64,000 nucleotides of DNA from Lachnospiraceae bacterium (lineage in GTDB: Bacteria; Bacillota; Clostridia; Lachnospirales; Lachnospiraceae): positions 1-64,000 of the forward strand of contig JAFVSN010000046.1 in the NCBI GenBank assembly GCA_017503735.1, given 5' to 3'. Made by a program: the position numbers and the translations under genes. The notes under the pieces are model-generated. The model was not told the origin of the DNA. It saw nothing but the letters and a program-made list of their open reading frames with translations, and did no database searches. Numbering within the stretch: position 1 is the stretch's first letter; the number at the start of each line of letters is the position of its first letter. Shown here in pieces: positions 26,190 to 34,317 of the stretch.

Positions 26190-26885
26190 TTAATCCACGC
26201 CCCGGAGCAGTACTTCATCAAAGTACGGAGAAAGAAGCTCTCGAAAGGCGGTCAGCTCGTCCCCGGTATAACCGGACAAGCCCGGCTGTATGAGATTGCC
26301 GGAGTCTTTAAAGGCCTGTAAGGCATAAAGGGAGGAGCCCTTTAGCCATTCGCCGATGGCAATAAAATCTTCTTTGGTATGAAACTCTTTTACCACCGTG
26401 GTGCGGAATTCGTAAGGAATGCCGCTTTTTTTAATGAGCTCCACACTGGTTTCAAAATCGGAAAAACGGACATTGGACAGGCCACAGGTCTCGGCGTAAC
26501 GGGCAGGGCTGTTTTTGATGTCCATGGCGATATAGTCTAATAGCTTTGCCTCCAGTGCCGCCTGAATCACATCCGGGCGGGTGCCGTTGGTATCCAGCTT
26601 GGTGAGATAGCCGAGGTCTTTACATTTTCTTAAAAACGGCAATAAATCCTTTTGCAGGGTCGGTTCGCCCCCGGTAATGCAAATCCCTTCCAAGGTGTCT
26701 TTGCGACGTTCTAAGAAGGAGAGAATCTTCTCCTCGGTGATAAAGGGCTGGGAGTCCGGTTGTAATACCAAATCTCCGTTATGACAAAACGGACAACGAA
26801 GGTTGCAGCGTCCCGTAAAAACGGTACAGGCGATGTGCTTCGGAAAATCCAGTAAAGTAGTTTTATTAATTCCGTGAAATTCCAT
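26190..26885 (-). CDS. Anaerobic ribonucleoside-triphosphate reductase activating protein (radical SAM)
   Basis: A 231-residue radical SAM enzyme. The cluster motif is RCNLRCPFCHNGD (CxxxCxxC, cysteines at about 28, 32 and 35), followed by GICITGGEPTLQKDLLPFL, which binds SAM. It resembles the NrdG2-type activases that install the glycyl radical on anaerobic ribonucleotide reductase; the reductase gene is not in this window, so other glycyl-radical partners remain possible. ATG 26885 follows AAGGAGA; the 60 residues encoded upstream in the same frame do not fit the family. It has its own promoter at 26956-26984. Confidence 0.85.
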   Translation of the reverse strand: MEFHGINKTTLLDFPKHIACTVFTGRCNLRCPFCHNGDLVLQPDSQPFITEEKILSFLERRKDTLEGICITGGEPTLQKDLLPFLRKCKDLGYLTKLDTNGTRPDVIQAALEAKLLDYIAMDIKNSPARYAETCGLSNVRFSDFETSVELIKKSGIPYEFRTTVVKEFHTKEDFIAIGEWLKGSSLYALQAFKDSGNLIQPGLSGYTGDELTAFRELLSPYFDEVLLRGVD

Positions 26886-26955
26886 GGATGGTCTCCTTTC
26901 GGAAGTGTAGGATACGAAATGGTTATGGTATGCGTGAGATTGTATCCTTAAGAAC

Positions 26956-26984
26956 AGTATAATACGAGAGAAGAGGAAGCGCAA
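26956..26984 (-). promoter_or_regulatory. Promoter of the radical SAM activase gene
   Basis: On the minus strand TTGCGC (26984-26979) and TATACT (26961-26956) are 17 bp apart. It is back-to-back with the promoter of the remnant at 26998-27026. Confidence 0.65.
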
Positions 26985-26997
26985 GGGACAAATTTTG

Positions 26998-27026
26998 TTG
27001 ACATTAAGGACCGGCTTCTGTATGAT
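26998..27026 (+). promoter_or_regulatory. Promoter upstream of a headless surface-protein remnant
   Basis: TTGACA (26998-27003) and TATGAT (27021-27026) are 17 bp apart. A small hairpin (CCACCC-GCAAAAA-GGGTGG, 27042-27060) and an AAGGGGAG sequence follow, but no start codon. Confidence 0.75.
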
Positions 27027-27074
27027 GGAAGAAGGAAGAAACCACCCGCAAAAAGGGTGGGACAATCAACATAA

Positions 27075-27281
27075 GGGGAGACGACAGCAACACCGACGCC
27101 GGAGCCGACCGCAACGCCGACACCGGAGCCGACCGTAACACCGGCTCCTGTTGAGAATGATACACCGGACAATGACACCGGCTTTTTTACGGCAAGAAAT
27201 ATTATTATCCTTTCCGCGGTTGTAATTGTTATGATTGCGGGAATTGCTGTTTTGGTAACAAAGAAAAAAGGGAAAGAGTAA
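27075..27281 (+). pseudogene. C-terminal remnant of a surface protein (TPEPT linker, membrane anchor)
   Basis: After an in-frame stop at 27072, a frame with no ATG, GTG or TTG start encodes a Pro/Thr/Glu linker (TPTPEPTATPTPEPTVTPAP), a hydrophobic segment (IIILSAVVIVMIAGIAVLV) and a basic tail KKKGKE, ending in TAA at 27279. This is the layout of the C-terminus of an exported, membrane-anchored protein. A good promoter and a ribosome-binding-like AAGGGGAG precede it, so the signal peptide and main domain appear to have been deleted between the 5' leader and the linker. Confidence 0.65.
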
Positions 27282-27319
27282 GGCCGGAATTTAAAAGTGA
27301 GGAAAAAGGGGAGTGACCT

Positions 27320-27829
27320 ATGGCAGAACAATTTTTAACATTAATGGCAGATTTGGACGAGGAATCCCAGAAACTCATGTCCGGGTGGTATGACACGTTA
27401 AAAGAGGCGGGATTTACGGGAACCCAGACGCCGGGACTTCCTTATCATATCAGTCTTGCTACGTTTCCGCTTGAGAAAGAGGAAGAGGCGGTTACTTTGA
27501 TGCAAAAGGTTGCAGAGGAGTTTTCCCCGGTATCGGTGCATATCAGTCATGTGGGAATGTTTGCCGGAGGGAAGGTTCTGTTCGGCGCACCGGAGCTTAA
27601 TCCTGCGTTGGCAGCACTTCATGAGGCTTGCGCAAAGGAAACGATTCAGCAGTACCCGTGGACACCTCATGCAACGATACTCATTGAGGAACCGGAAACA
27701 GTTTATGCTGCACTTCCGGTGCTTATGAAGTCATTTCATCCGTTTGTGGGGAAGATTACTCGTCTGCATCTGTGTGCATTCTGGCCGACGAGAGAGATTG
27801 CGGCAGTGGAACTTACAGGGGGAAAATAA
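27320..27829 (+). CDS. 2'-5' RNA ligase / cyclic phosphodiesterase superfamily (2H) protein
   Basis: A 169-residue protein of the 2H phosphoesterase (LigT) fold. The two catalytic histidine motifs are visible as HISLATFPL (residues about 43-51) and HATILIEEP (about 113-121). Such proteins hydrolyse or form 2'-5' or 2',3'-cyclic phosphate bonds in RNA or nucleotides; the substrate here is unknown. It is followed by two strong hairpins that separate it from the convergent fatty acid operon. Confidence 0.85.
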   Translation: MAEQFLTLMADLDEESQKLMSGWYDTLKEAGFTGTQTPGLPYHISLATFPLEKEEEAVTLMQKVAEEFSPVSVHISHVGMFAGGKVLFGAPELNPALAALHEACAKETIQQYPWTPHATILIEEPETVYAALPVLMKSFHPFVGKITRLHLCAFWPTREIAAVELTGGK

Positions 27830-27832
27830 GAT

Positions 27833-27899
27833 ATGGAATAAAACGCACTTTATTTGGTTTGCAAAAACTGTCAACCGAATAAAGTGTATTTTATTCCAT
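27833..27899. repeat. 27-bp imperfect inverted repeat between convergent transcripts
   Basis: Arms 27833-27859 and 27873-27899 (starting ATGGAATAAAA and ending TTTTATTCCAT) differ at three positions, two of which are G-U compatible, around a 13-nt loop. It directly follows the stop codon at 27829 and can act as a hairpin on either transcript. Confidence 0.8.
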
Positions 27900-27922
27900 T
27901 TGCTTTTGCAGAACACAACATC

Positions 27923-27958
27923 AAAACCGGCTGTCGCATAGTTGCGACAGCCGGTTTT
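27923..27958. terminator. Bidirectional terminator between the 2H gene and the fab operon
   Basis: A perfect 16-bp stem (AAAACCGGCTGTCGCA / TGCGACAGCCGGTTTT) with a 4-nt loop. The A and T runs at its feet give a U-tract in both directions. Confidence 0.85.
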
Positions 27959-28025
27959 GTAAGAGTAAAATATTATAAAAAAGGATTAGAAATTGGCAGT
28001 TTCATTTTAAGGAAATGCTGCATTC

Positions 28026-28843
28026 TTATATGGAATACGTAACGGTTCCCAAGGTTTCCCCGTTCTCTTCGTAAATACCGAACTTACGGAAGCGCAAATA
28101 GCGGTCTTCTAACAAAGTCTCGGTGTCCTTTTGTAACAGAACGGATAAATCTTCTTTCAAATTCCGTTTGATGGTTTCACAAGTGGAAGCAAAATCATCA
28201 GGGTTTTCCGGAATGATAGTTTCCGCAACGCCGAAGGTCTTCATGTCGTCAGCGGTAATGCGCAAACACTGTGCCGCATCCTCGGCACGGGAGGCATCTT
28301 TCCAAAGAATACTTGCACAACCCTCCGGAGAGATTACGGAGTAAACCGCATTTTCCATCATATAGACACGGTCTGCGGAACAAAGTGCCAAAGCACCGCC
28401 ACTACCGCCTTCTCCGATGACGATGGAAACGGTCGGAGTCTTAAGCCCCAGCATTTCCATAATGTTTTCCGCAATGGCTTCGCCTTGTCCGCGCTCTTCA
28501 CCATCAGCACCGCAGAAAGCACCTGGGTGTCTACAAAGCATATAACCGGGCGACCGAATTTCTCTGCCTGCTTCATAAGGCGCAGCGCTTTACGATAGCC
28601 TTCCGGCTTCGGACAGCCGAAATTGGTTTTCATACGGGTGGCTAAATCCACACCCTTTTCAATTGCAATATAAGTAACAGGCATACCGTCAAGGCTTCCG
28701 ATACCGGAGATGATCGCGGCATCCTCCGCAAAGCGACGGTCACCGTGAAGCTCGATACGGTCGTCAAAGATTCCGTTAATGTAGGCAATTCCTGTCGGTC
28801 TGCCGTTCTGGCGTGTCAATTTTAACTTTTCGTAAGGTGTCAT
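28026..28843 (-). pseudogene. accA: Acetyl-CoA carboxylase carboxyltransferase alpha subunit, frameshifted as given
   Basis: Two overlapping frames together make one AccA of about 272 residues. The first frame (from 28843) reads normally through RPVICFVDTQ; the second continues with GAFCGADGEERGQGEAIAEN and IGEGGSGGALAL to YSI at 28026. The break is at 28522-28523, where a CC on the plus strand should be CCC to keep frame (CAG GGT GCT on the coding strand). As given, the protein is cut in its catalytic core. A one-base loss in a short homopolymer may be a sequencing error or a true mutation. The start overlaps the accD stop by four bases (ATGA). AccA with AccD transfers CO2 from carboxybiotin to acetyl-CoA. 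Confidence 0.85.
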
Positions 28844-29655
28844 CCTACTGCCTGCTCCTTTCTGTGAAGCTTTAAAATCGTACTCAGAGTGTCAACGAGT
28901 TCCTCTCTCGGAACAATGGCATCCGCAAATCCATGCTCTAAAATAAATTCCGCACTCTGGAAATTATCCGGAAGCTGGGATTTGGTGGTTTGTTCTACCA
29001 CGCGGCGTCCGGCGAACCCAACCAGTGCCTTCGGCTCCGCAAGGATAATATCTCCCTGCATCGCAAAGGAAGCGGTAACACCGCCGGTGGTCGGGTCAGT
29101 CAGCACCGTAATATATAAATTCCCCTCAGTAGAATGCTTTTTCACCGCAGCACTGCACTTCGCCATCTGCATGAGAGAAATAATACCCTCCTGCATTCTG
29201 GCACCGCCGGAAGCGGTAAAGCCGATGACCGGCAAATGGTGCTCGGTGGCATATTCAAAGGTACGAGTGATTTTTTCGCCTACGACAGAACCCATACTTG
29301 CCATCATAAAGCGGGAGTCCATAACGAAAATCGCACAAGGATGGCCGCCGATGGTGGCATGGCCGCAAATCACGGCATCGTCCTCACCGGTACTGTCGAT
29401 TGCTTTGGTCAGCTTATCGGCATAGCCCGGAAATTCCAAAAAGTCCACGCTGGAAAGACCGGTTGCAAACTCTGTAAAACTCTTTTTATCTACCACCTGA
29501 TTGATACGTTCCCTTCCTCCGATGCGCATGTACTTGCCGCATTCCGGACAGATGTAAAGAGCCTTTCGAAGCTCCTTTACGGAAAACTCTTTTTTACAGG
29601 AACTACAGGTCAGTTTTTCATGGGTAAATGCCGCAATCCATTTATCAAATATCAT
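28840..29655 (-). CDS. accD: Acetyl-CoA carboxylase carboxyltransferase beta subunit
   Basis: A 271-residue protein with an N-terminal zinc finger (CSSC at about 17-20 and CPEC at about 36-39), then the crotonase-like carboxyltransferase core: FVMDSRFMMASMGSVVGEKI, GFTASGGARMQEGIISLMQM and TDPTTGGVTASFAMQGD. It pairs with AccA. ATG 29655 follows GGAGG and starts 3 bp after fabZ's stop. In related genomes accC usually lies just before accD; here it is missing. Confidence 0.95.
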   Translation of the reverse strand: MIFDKWIAAFTHEKLTCSSCKKEFSVKELRKALYICPECGKYMRIGGRERINQVVDKKSFTEFATGLSSVDFLEFPGYADKLTKAIDSTGEDDAVICGHATIGGHPCAIFVMDSRFMMASMGSVVGEKITRTFEYATEHHLPVIGFTASGGARMQEGIISLMQMAKCSAAVKKHSTEGNLYITVLTDPTTGGVTASFAMQGDIILAEPKALVGFAGRRVVEQTTKSQLPDNFQSAEFILEHGFADAIVPREELVDTLSTILKLHRKEQAVG

Positions 29656-29657
29656 AA

Positions 29658-30086
29658 TTATGCCTCCTCTTTCGGCAGGATAGCAAAGGAGAATTCTGCG
29701 GAAACACAAAGTTTTCCGTTTACCTTACCTACCCCTTTTGCCCAGTAAAACGGGGCTTTGCTTTTGATGATGGAACATTCGGTTTCAAATACGTCCCCCG
29801 GCTTTACCGGATTCTTAAAGCGAACCTTGTCAAGGCCGGTAAACAGGGTGGTAATTTCCTTGCCCTGTGCCATATCCTGAAACAGAACACAGGTAGACTG
29901 GCCTAAGATTTCACATAAAATTACGCCCGGAACAATCGGGTTTCCCGGGAAGTGTCCCTTTAAAAAGAATTCCTCTCCGGTAATGGTTTTCTTTCCGTAT
30001 GCCACACCGTCTTTTACTTCTGCTTCGTCTACAAGAAGCATATGGTCACGATGCGGAAGGATCTGCATTAATTCTTCTTTGTTCAT
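29658..30086 (-). CDS. fabZ: 3-hydroxyacyl-ACP dehydratase
   Basis: A 142-residue hot-dog-fold protein. ILPHRDHMLLVDE and the active-site stretch FFLKGHFPGNPIVPGVILCE (histidine and following glutamate) are diagnostic. It removes water from 3-hydroxyacyl-ACP in fatty acid elongation. It follows fabF by 13 bp; accB, often found between these two genes in relatives, is absent. Confidence 0.96.
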   Translation of the reverse strand: MNKEELMQILPHRDHMLLVDEAEVKDGVAYGKKTITGEEFFLKGHFPGNPIVPGVILCEILGQSTCVLFQDMAQGKEITTLFTGLDKVRFKNPVKPGDVFETECSIIKSKAPFYWAKGVGKVNGKLCVSAEFSFAILPKEEA

Positions 30087-30099
30087 ACTGTCACCTCGT

Positions 30100-31329
30100 T
30101 TATTTTACGCGACGGAACGCGATACATGCATTGTGACCACCAAAGCCTAAGGAAGTGGAGATAGCGGTATCTACCTGAATGTTTTGTGCCTTGCACGGAA
30201 CATAGTCTAAATCAAGAGCCGGGTCCGGGCTGGTTAAGTTAATGGTCGGCGGTAAGATACCGGTTTCCAGTGCCTTTACACAAGCAATGGCTTCTGCGGC
30301 ACCTGCAGCACCTAACATGTGTCCGGTCATAGATTTGGTGGAGCTGATTTTTACGTTTTTCGCGCCGTCTTCACCGAAGGCAAGCTTGAATGCCTTGGTC
30401 TCGGTAGCGTCATTTAATGCGGTGCCGGTACCGTGGGCGTTGATATATAAAGAATCTGTGGAATAGTCTACTCCGGCAAGCGCCTTTTCGATGGCCTTTG
30501 CGGTATAGGTGGCTTCCGGGTCCGGAGCGGTTACGTGATGTGCATCACAAGTAGCACCATAGCCGCAGATTTCCGCATAAATCTTTGCACCGCGGGCAAC
30601 CGCGTGTTCATACTCTTCTAAGATAAGAGTAGCAGCGCCTTCGCCTAATACGAAGCCGGCACGACGGGAATCAAACGGAAGAGAAGCCTCATTCGGGTCC
30701 GTCGCCTGGGACAGTGCCATACAGTTAATAAAGCCTGCCACACAAAGCGGATTTACGGAAGACTCGGAACCGCCACAAATGGCTGCGGAAAGATATCCGT
30801 CCTTAATGGCACGATATGCCTCTCCGATAGCGGTGGTACCGGTTGCACAAGCGGTGGACATACACATAGCGTTGCCGTGTGCATTGAAACGGATGGCTAT
30901 CTGGCCTGCCGCAATATTAATAATCATTTTCGGAACGAACTGCGGAGAAACCTTCTTCGGGCCGCCTGCAAGGATGCCTTCATGGTTCTCTAAAGTGGTT
31001 TCGATACCGCCTACACCGGAACCGAAGTAAACGCCGAGTTCCTCTTCTGCAATGTTGCCGGCAAGACCGGAATCCTGCATTGCTTCATCTGCGGAAACAA
31101 GAGCATATTGGGTATAAAGGTCGGTTTTACGAACGGTACCCTTATCCAAAACAGCGGACGGGTCAAAGTTTTTTACCTCTGCCGCAAGTTTACTCTTAAA
31201 CTCGGTAGTGTCAAAGCGGGTAATCGGTGCAATGCCGTTTACGCCGTTAACGAGACCGTTCCAATACTCGGTCATATTATTTCCGATAGGGGTTACGGCA
31301 CCGAGGCCGGTTACAACAACTCTTCTCAT
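30100..31329 (-). CDS. fabF: Beta-ketoacyl-ACP synthase II
   Basis: A 409-residue condensing enzyme. The nucleophile region reads AMCMSTACATGTTAIGEAYR (active cysteine in TACATG), with the two catalytic histidines in INAHGTGTALNDATE and STKSMTGHMLGAAGA. The N-terminal VVVTGLGAVTPIGNNMTEYW is typical. It condenses malonyl-ACP with the growing acyl-ACP. Length is normal. Confidence 0.97.
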   Translation of the reverse strand: MRRVVVTGLGAVTPIGNNMTEYWNGLVNGVNGIAPITRFDTTEFKSKLAAEVKNFDPSAVLDKGTVRKTDLYTQYALVSADEAMQDSGLAGNIAEEELGVYFGSGVGGIETTLENHEGILAGGPKKVSPQFVPKMIINIAAGQIAIRFNAHGNAMCMSTACATGTTAIGEAYRAIKDGYLSAAICGGSESSVNPLCVAGFINCMALSQATDPNEASLPFDSRRAGFVLGEGAATLILEEYEHAVARGAKIYAEICGYGATCDAHHVTAPDPEATYTAKAIEKALAGVDYSTDSLYINAHGTGTALNDATETKAFKLAFGEDGAKNVKISSTKSMTGHMLGAAGAAEAIACVKALETGILPPTINLTSPDPALDLDYVPCKAQNIQVDTAISTSLGFGGHNACIAFRRVK

Positions 31330-31341
31330 GATTTTCTCCTC

Positions 31342-32091
31342 CTACATTGCCATGCCGCCGTCGATGCGGATGACTTCGCCCGTAATATAATTTGCCATGT
31401 CAGAAGACAGGAACAATACTAAGTTTGCGATTTCTTCCGGCTCTGCAAAGCGCTTCATCGGAATCGCGTTAAGAAACTCTTCCTTGTCTGCAAACGCAGT
31501 GGTCATCGGGGTTCTTACAAAACCCGGAGCGATGGCGTTACAGCAGATGCCGCGACTGCCGAGCTCCTTGGCGATGGATTTGGTAAAACCGATTAAGCCG
31601 GCCTTGGATGCGGCATAATTGGTCTGTCCCGGATTGCCCATTACGCCGGCTACAGAGCTGACGTTGATGATCTTTCCGGCACGTTTCTTTAACATTACCG
31701 GATATACCTGCTTTACGGTGTTATATGCACCTACCAGGTTAATGTCGATGACAGAGGTAAATTCTTCCGGCTTCATGCTAAGAAGCAGCTTATCCCGGGT
31801 AATACCTGCATTGTTTACCAAAATATCCACCGTACCGAATTCTGCGAGGATGTCCTTGAATACCTCGGAGGTCTTATCAAAATCGGAAATGTCGCACTGG
31901 TATGCTTTTACTTTGGTACCGAACTGAGCAAGGTAAGCCACGGTTTCTTCCGCAACTTCCATGCTTCCTGCGTCTAAGAATGCCACATCGGCACCGTTTT
32001 TACAAAAAGCTTCGCAAACGGCACGGCCGATGCCGCGGGAACCGCCGGTAACGACGGCAACTTTATTGGTTAAAGATGTATTATTTTCCAT
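31342..32091 (-). CDS. fabG: 3-oxoacyl-ACP reductase
   Basis: A 249-residue short-chain dehydrogenase. The NADPH-binding motif is VVTGGSRGIGRAVCEAF, followed by LVNNAGITRDKLLLSM and the catalytic Ser-Tyr-Lys in INVSSVAGVMGNPGQTNYAASKAG (S about 143, Y 156, K 160). It reduces 3-oxoacyl-ACP in fatty acid elongation. It lies between fabD and fabF. Confidence 0.96.
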   Translation of the reverse strand: MENNTSLTNKVAVVTGGSRGIGRAVCEAFCKNGADVAFLDAGSMEVAEETVAYLAQFGTKVKAYQCDISDFDKTSEVFKDILAEFGTVDILVNNAGITRDKLLLSMKPEEFTSVIDINLVGAYNTVKQVYPVMLKKRAGKIINVSSVAGVMGNPGQTNYAASKAGLIGFTKSIAKELGSRGICCNAIAPGFVRTPMTTAFADKEEFLNAIPMKRFAEPEEIANLVLFLSSDMANYITGEVIRIDGGMAM

Positions 32092-32106
32092 GTTATTTTC
32101 CTTTCC

Positions 32107-33021
32107 CTATTTCTCCAGTTCGGCAAGAAGTGCATCCAACTGTTCCTTGGTTTCGATTGCGTAACTCTTTGCATCCGGAACGATTTTTTCTACAAGCTTC
32201 TGTAATGTGTTGCCGACACCGGTTTCAATAAATGTGGTAACACCCTGTTCTGCCATGGAAAGAATAATCTTCTCCCAAAGCACCGGGTGATTGATCTGAG
32301 CGCACATGGTCTCTCTTACAGTTTCGTTGTAAGGAGCTGCGGTCAGGTTTGCATAAATCGGGAGGGAAGGGGCAGTAATCTCAAAGTTTGCCAAATCCTT
32401 CTCGAATTCCGCTACAGCCGGGGTCATAAACGGGGAATGGAATCCGCCGCCCACCTTAAGAGGAAGGGCACGACCGCCTGCAGCCTTTACTTCTTCATAA
32501 AATTGCGGAAGTTCTTCTGTACTTCCTGCACAAACCAACTGTCCGGTACAGTTGTAGTTTACCGGATATACATGTTCGTAGTGGGAGGCAAGCTCCTCTA
32601 CGGTTTCATTCGGAAGCTTTACAACAGCCGCCATACCTGCCGGTGCCTCCGCTGCGGCCTTTGCCATGTGGCGGCCTCGTGCACAAGCAATCTGAAAACC
32701 GGTTTCCGGAGTATAAGCACCTGCAAAGGCAAGCGCAGGGATTTCTCCCAAAGAGAAACCGGCTACCATATCAGGAACGATTCCGGCATTCTTTACAGCC
32801 AAAGCGGCAGCTAAATCAGCCAGATAGAGACACGGCTGGGTGTTTGCGGTGTCGCGCAAAACGGCCTCGTCTCCTTCAAACATCTGGGCAAGAGTGCCCG
32901 GGCGAAGTGCTTCTGCTTTATCAAAGAGCTTGGTTACTTCACTAAAGTTTTCGTATAAATTTTTCCCCATGCCAGGGTGCTGTGCACCCTGACCGGAAAA
33001 TAAAAATGCTATTTTACCCAT
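32107..33021 (-). CDS. fabD: Malonyl-CoA:ACP acyltransferase
   Basis: A 304-residue acyltransferase. IAFLFSGQGAQHPGMGKNLY starts the protein, the nucleophile serine is in AGFSLGEIPALAFAG and the partner histidine in GGFHSPFMTPA. It moves malonyl from CoA to the acyl carrier protein. ATG 33021 follows AAGGAG and overlaps the fabK end by 13 bp; an upstream in-frame start has no such site. Confidence 0.96.
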   Translation of the reverse strand: MGKIAFLFSGQGAQHPGMGKNLYENFSEVTKLFDKAEALRPGTLAQMFEGDEAVLRDTANTQPCLYLADLAAALAVKNAGIVPDMVAGFSLGEIPALAFAGAYTPETGFQIACARGRHMAKAAAEAPAGMAAVVKLPNETVEELASHYEHVYPVNYNCTGQLVCAGSTEELPQFYEEVKAAGGRALPLKVGGGFHSPFMTPAVAEFEKDLANFEITAPSLPIYANLTAAPYNETVRETMCAQINHPVLWEKIILSMAEQGVTTFIETGVGNTLQKLVEKIVPDAKSYAIETKEQLDALLAELEK

Positions 33022-33959
33022 GCGTTTACTCCTTTCAAAAGAGCTTCGCATTCGGTTACGAGCTCTGTTACGATTTCCGCAGCGGTCTGCTCCTTCGTTA
33101 CCATACCGGAAATCTGTCCGGCAAGGAAACAGCCCTCTTTGGTATCACCGTCTACGGCAGCCTTACGAAGTCCGCCGACACCCAGTTCCGCAACCATTTC
33201 TGCGGTGGTTTCCGGTGCGTACTCTATTTTGGAAAAACCGCGGCTAAACGGATTTTTGATGCAACGGCAGGTGTTTCCGCCGAAGCGTCTTCCGGTGGTG
33301 ATGGTAGAAGTATCGTTTGCCTTTAATACCATATCTTTGTAGTTCTGATGTACGGAACACTCCTTTGCTACGAGGAAGCGGGTACCTAACTGTACACCGC
33401 ATGCACCGAGACAGAAAGAAGCTGCCATACCGCGACCGTCTGCGATACCGCCGGCGGCAAGTACCGGAATGGAAACCGCATCACATACCTGCGGAACCAA
33501 AGCCATGGTGGTTAACTCGCCGATGTGACCGCCGGATTCCTGACCTTCTGCCACCACCGCGGTTGCACCGCACTGTTCCATTTTCTTTGCCATGGCAACG
33601 GAAGCGATAACCGGGATTACTTTGATTCCTGCGGCTTTCCATGCTTCCATATATGCGGCAGGGCTTCCGGCACCGGTAGTTACTACGGCAACCTTTTCCT
33701 CTACCACAACCTTTGCCACTTCGGCAACGTGAGGGCTCATTAACATGATATTGACACCAAACGGTTTGTCGGTCAGTTCGCGAGCGATTTTAATCTGCTC
33801 ACGAAGATAATCCGCATCGGCATTCATGGCGGAAATAATACCGAGACCGCCTGCATTTGATACAGCGGCGGCAAGCTTGCCGTCCGCAATCCACGCCATA
33901 CCACCCTGGAAAACCGGGTAGGTAATTCCTAATAAATCACAGAGTTTCGATTGAATCAT
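33009..33959 (-). CDS. fabK: Enoyl-ACP reductase II (FMN-dependent, FabK type)
   Basis: A 316-residue TIM-barrel flavoprotein of the nitronate monooxygenase/FabK group. Typical stretches are YPVFQGGMAWIADGKLAAAV, SNAGGLGIISA, EGQESGGHIG and PVLAAGGIADGRGMAASFCL. FabK replaces the short-chain dehydrogenase FabI in many Firmicutes and is not inhibited by triclosan. Its place between acpP and fabD in this operon supports the role. Confidence 0.95.
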   Translation of the reverse strand: MIQSKLCDLLGITYPVFQGGMAWIADGKLAAAVSNAGGLGIISAMNADADYLREQIKIARELTDKPFGVNIMLMSPHVAEVAKVVVEEKVAVVTTGAGSPAAYMEAWKAAGIKVIPVIASVAMAKKMEQCGATAVVAEGQESGGHIGELTTMALVPQVCDAVSIPVLAAGGIADGRGMAASFCLGACGVQLGTRFLVAKECSVHQNYKDMVLKANDTSTITTGRRFGGNTCRCIKNPFSRGFSKIEYAPETTAEMVAELGVGGLRKAAVDGDTKEGCFLAGQISGMVTKEQTAAEIVTELVTECEALLKGVNAWVK

Positions 33960-33972
33960 AATGTACCTCGTC

Positions 33973-34197
33973 TTAGTTGTTCTTAAGCTCCTCGATCTTT
34001 GCGATGAGGTCGCCTACGGTAGCGATGGACGGATCCGGCTCGATGGAAACGCCGAATTCTTCTTCCACGTTCATCAGTAACTCAACGATATCAAGAGAGT
34101 CGATACCGAGGTCACCGGAGAAGCTGGTAGCTTCGGTGATGGAATCTGCATCAATAGAGAGGCTGCTTGCTAAAATTTCTTTGATCTGGTCTAACAT
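33973..34197 (-). CDS. acpP: Acyl carrier protein
   Basis: A 74-residue acidic helical protein. The phosphopantetheine-bearing serine is in DLGIDSLDIVELLMNVEEEF (S about 37). It carries the growing chain between the Fab enzymes. ATG 34197 follows a GGAG-type site; upstream in-frame codons do not belong. It sits between fabH and fabK. Confidence 0.96.
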   Translation of the reverse strand: MLDQIKEILASSLSIDADSITEATSFSGDLGIDSLDIVELLMNVEEEFGVSIEPDPSIATVGDLIAKIEELKNN

Positions 34198-34317
34198 AGT
34201 TTCGTTCTCCTTTTTTATAAAAAATAATGTATGAACAAGCCCCGGAGTTCCGTGGGCAAGGTTCCGTATGCGAATCGGCACGTTGTATGCGGTGCCGTGC
34301 GGAAGAATCCGCAGAGC

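Noticed and set aside
26948-27331. Minus-strand Gly/Val repeat protein
   Set aside because: The GSGVGVAVGSGVGV-like stretch is only the antisense of the Thr-Pro-Glu-Pro linker on the plus strand.
28026-28843. Treating the two overlapping accA frames as two separate genes
   Set aside because: Each encodes one half of AccA and a single added base joins them perfectly; the extra residues beyond the break in each frame are out-of-frame noise.
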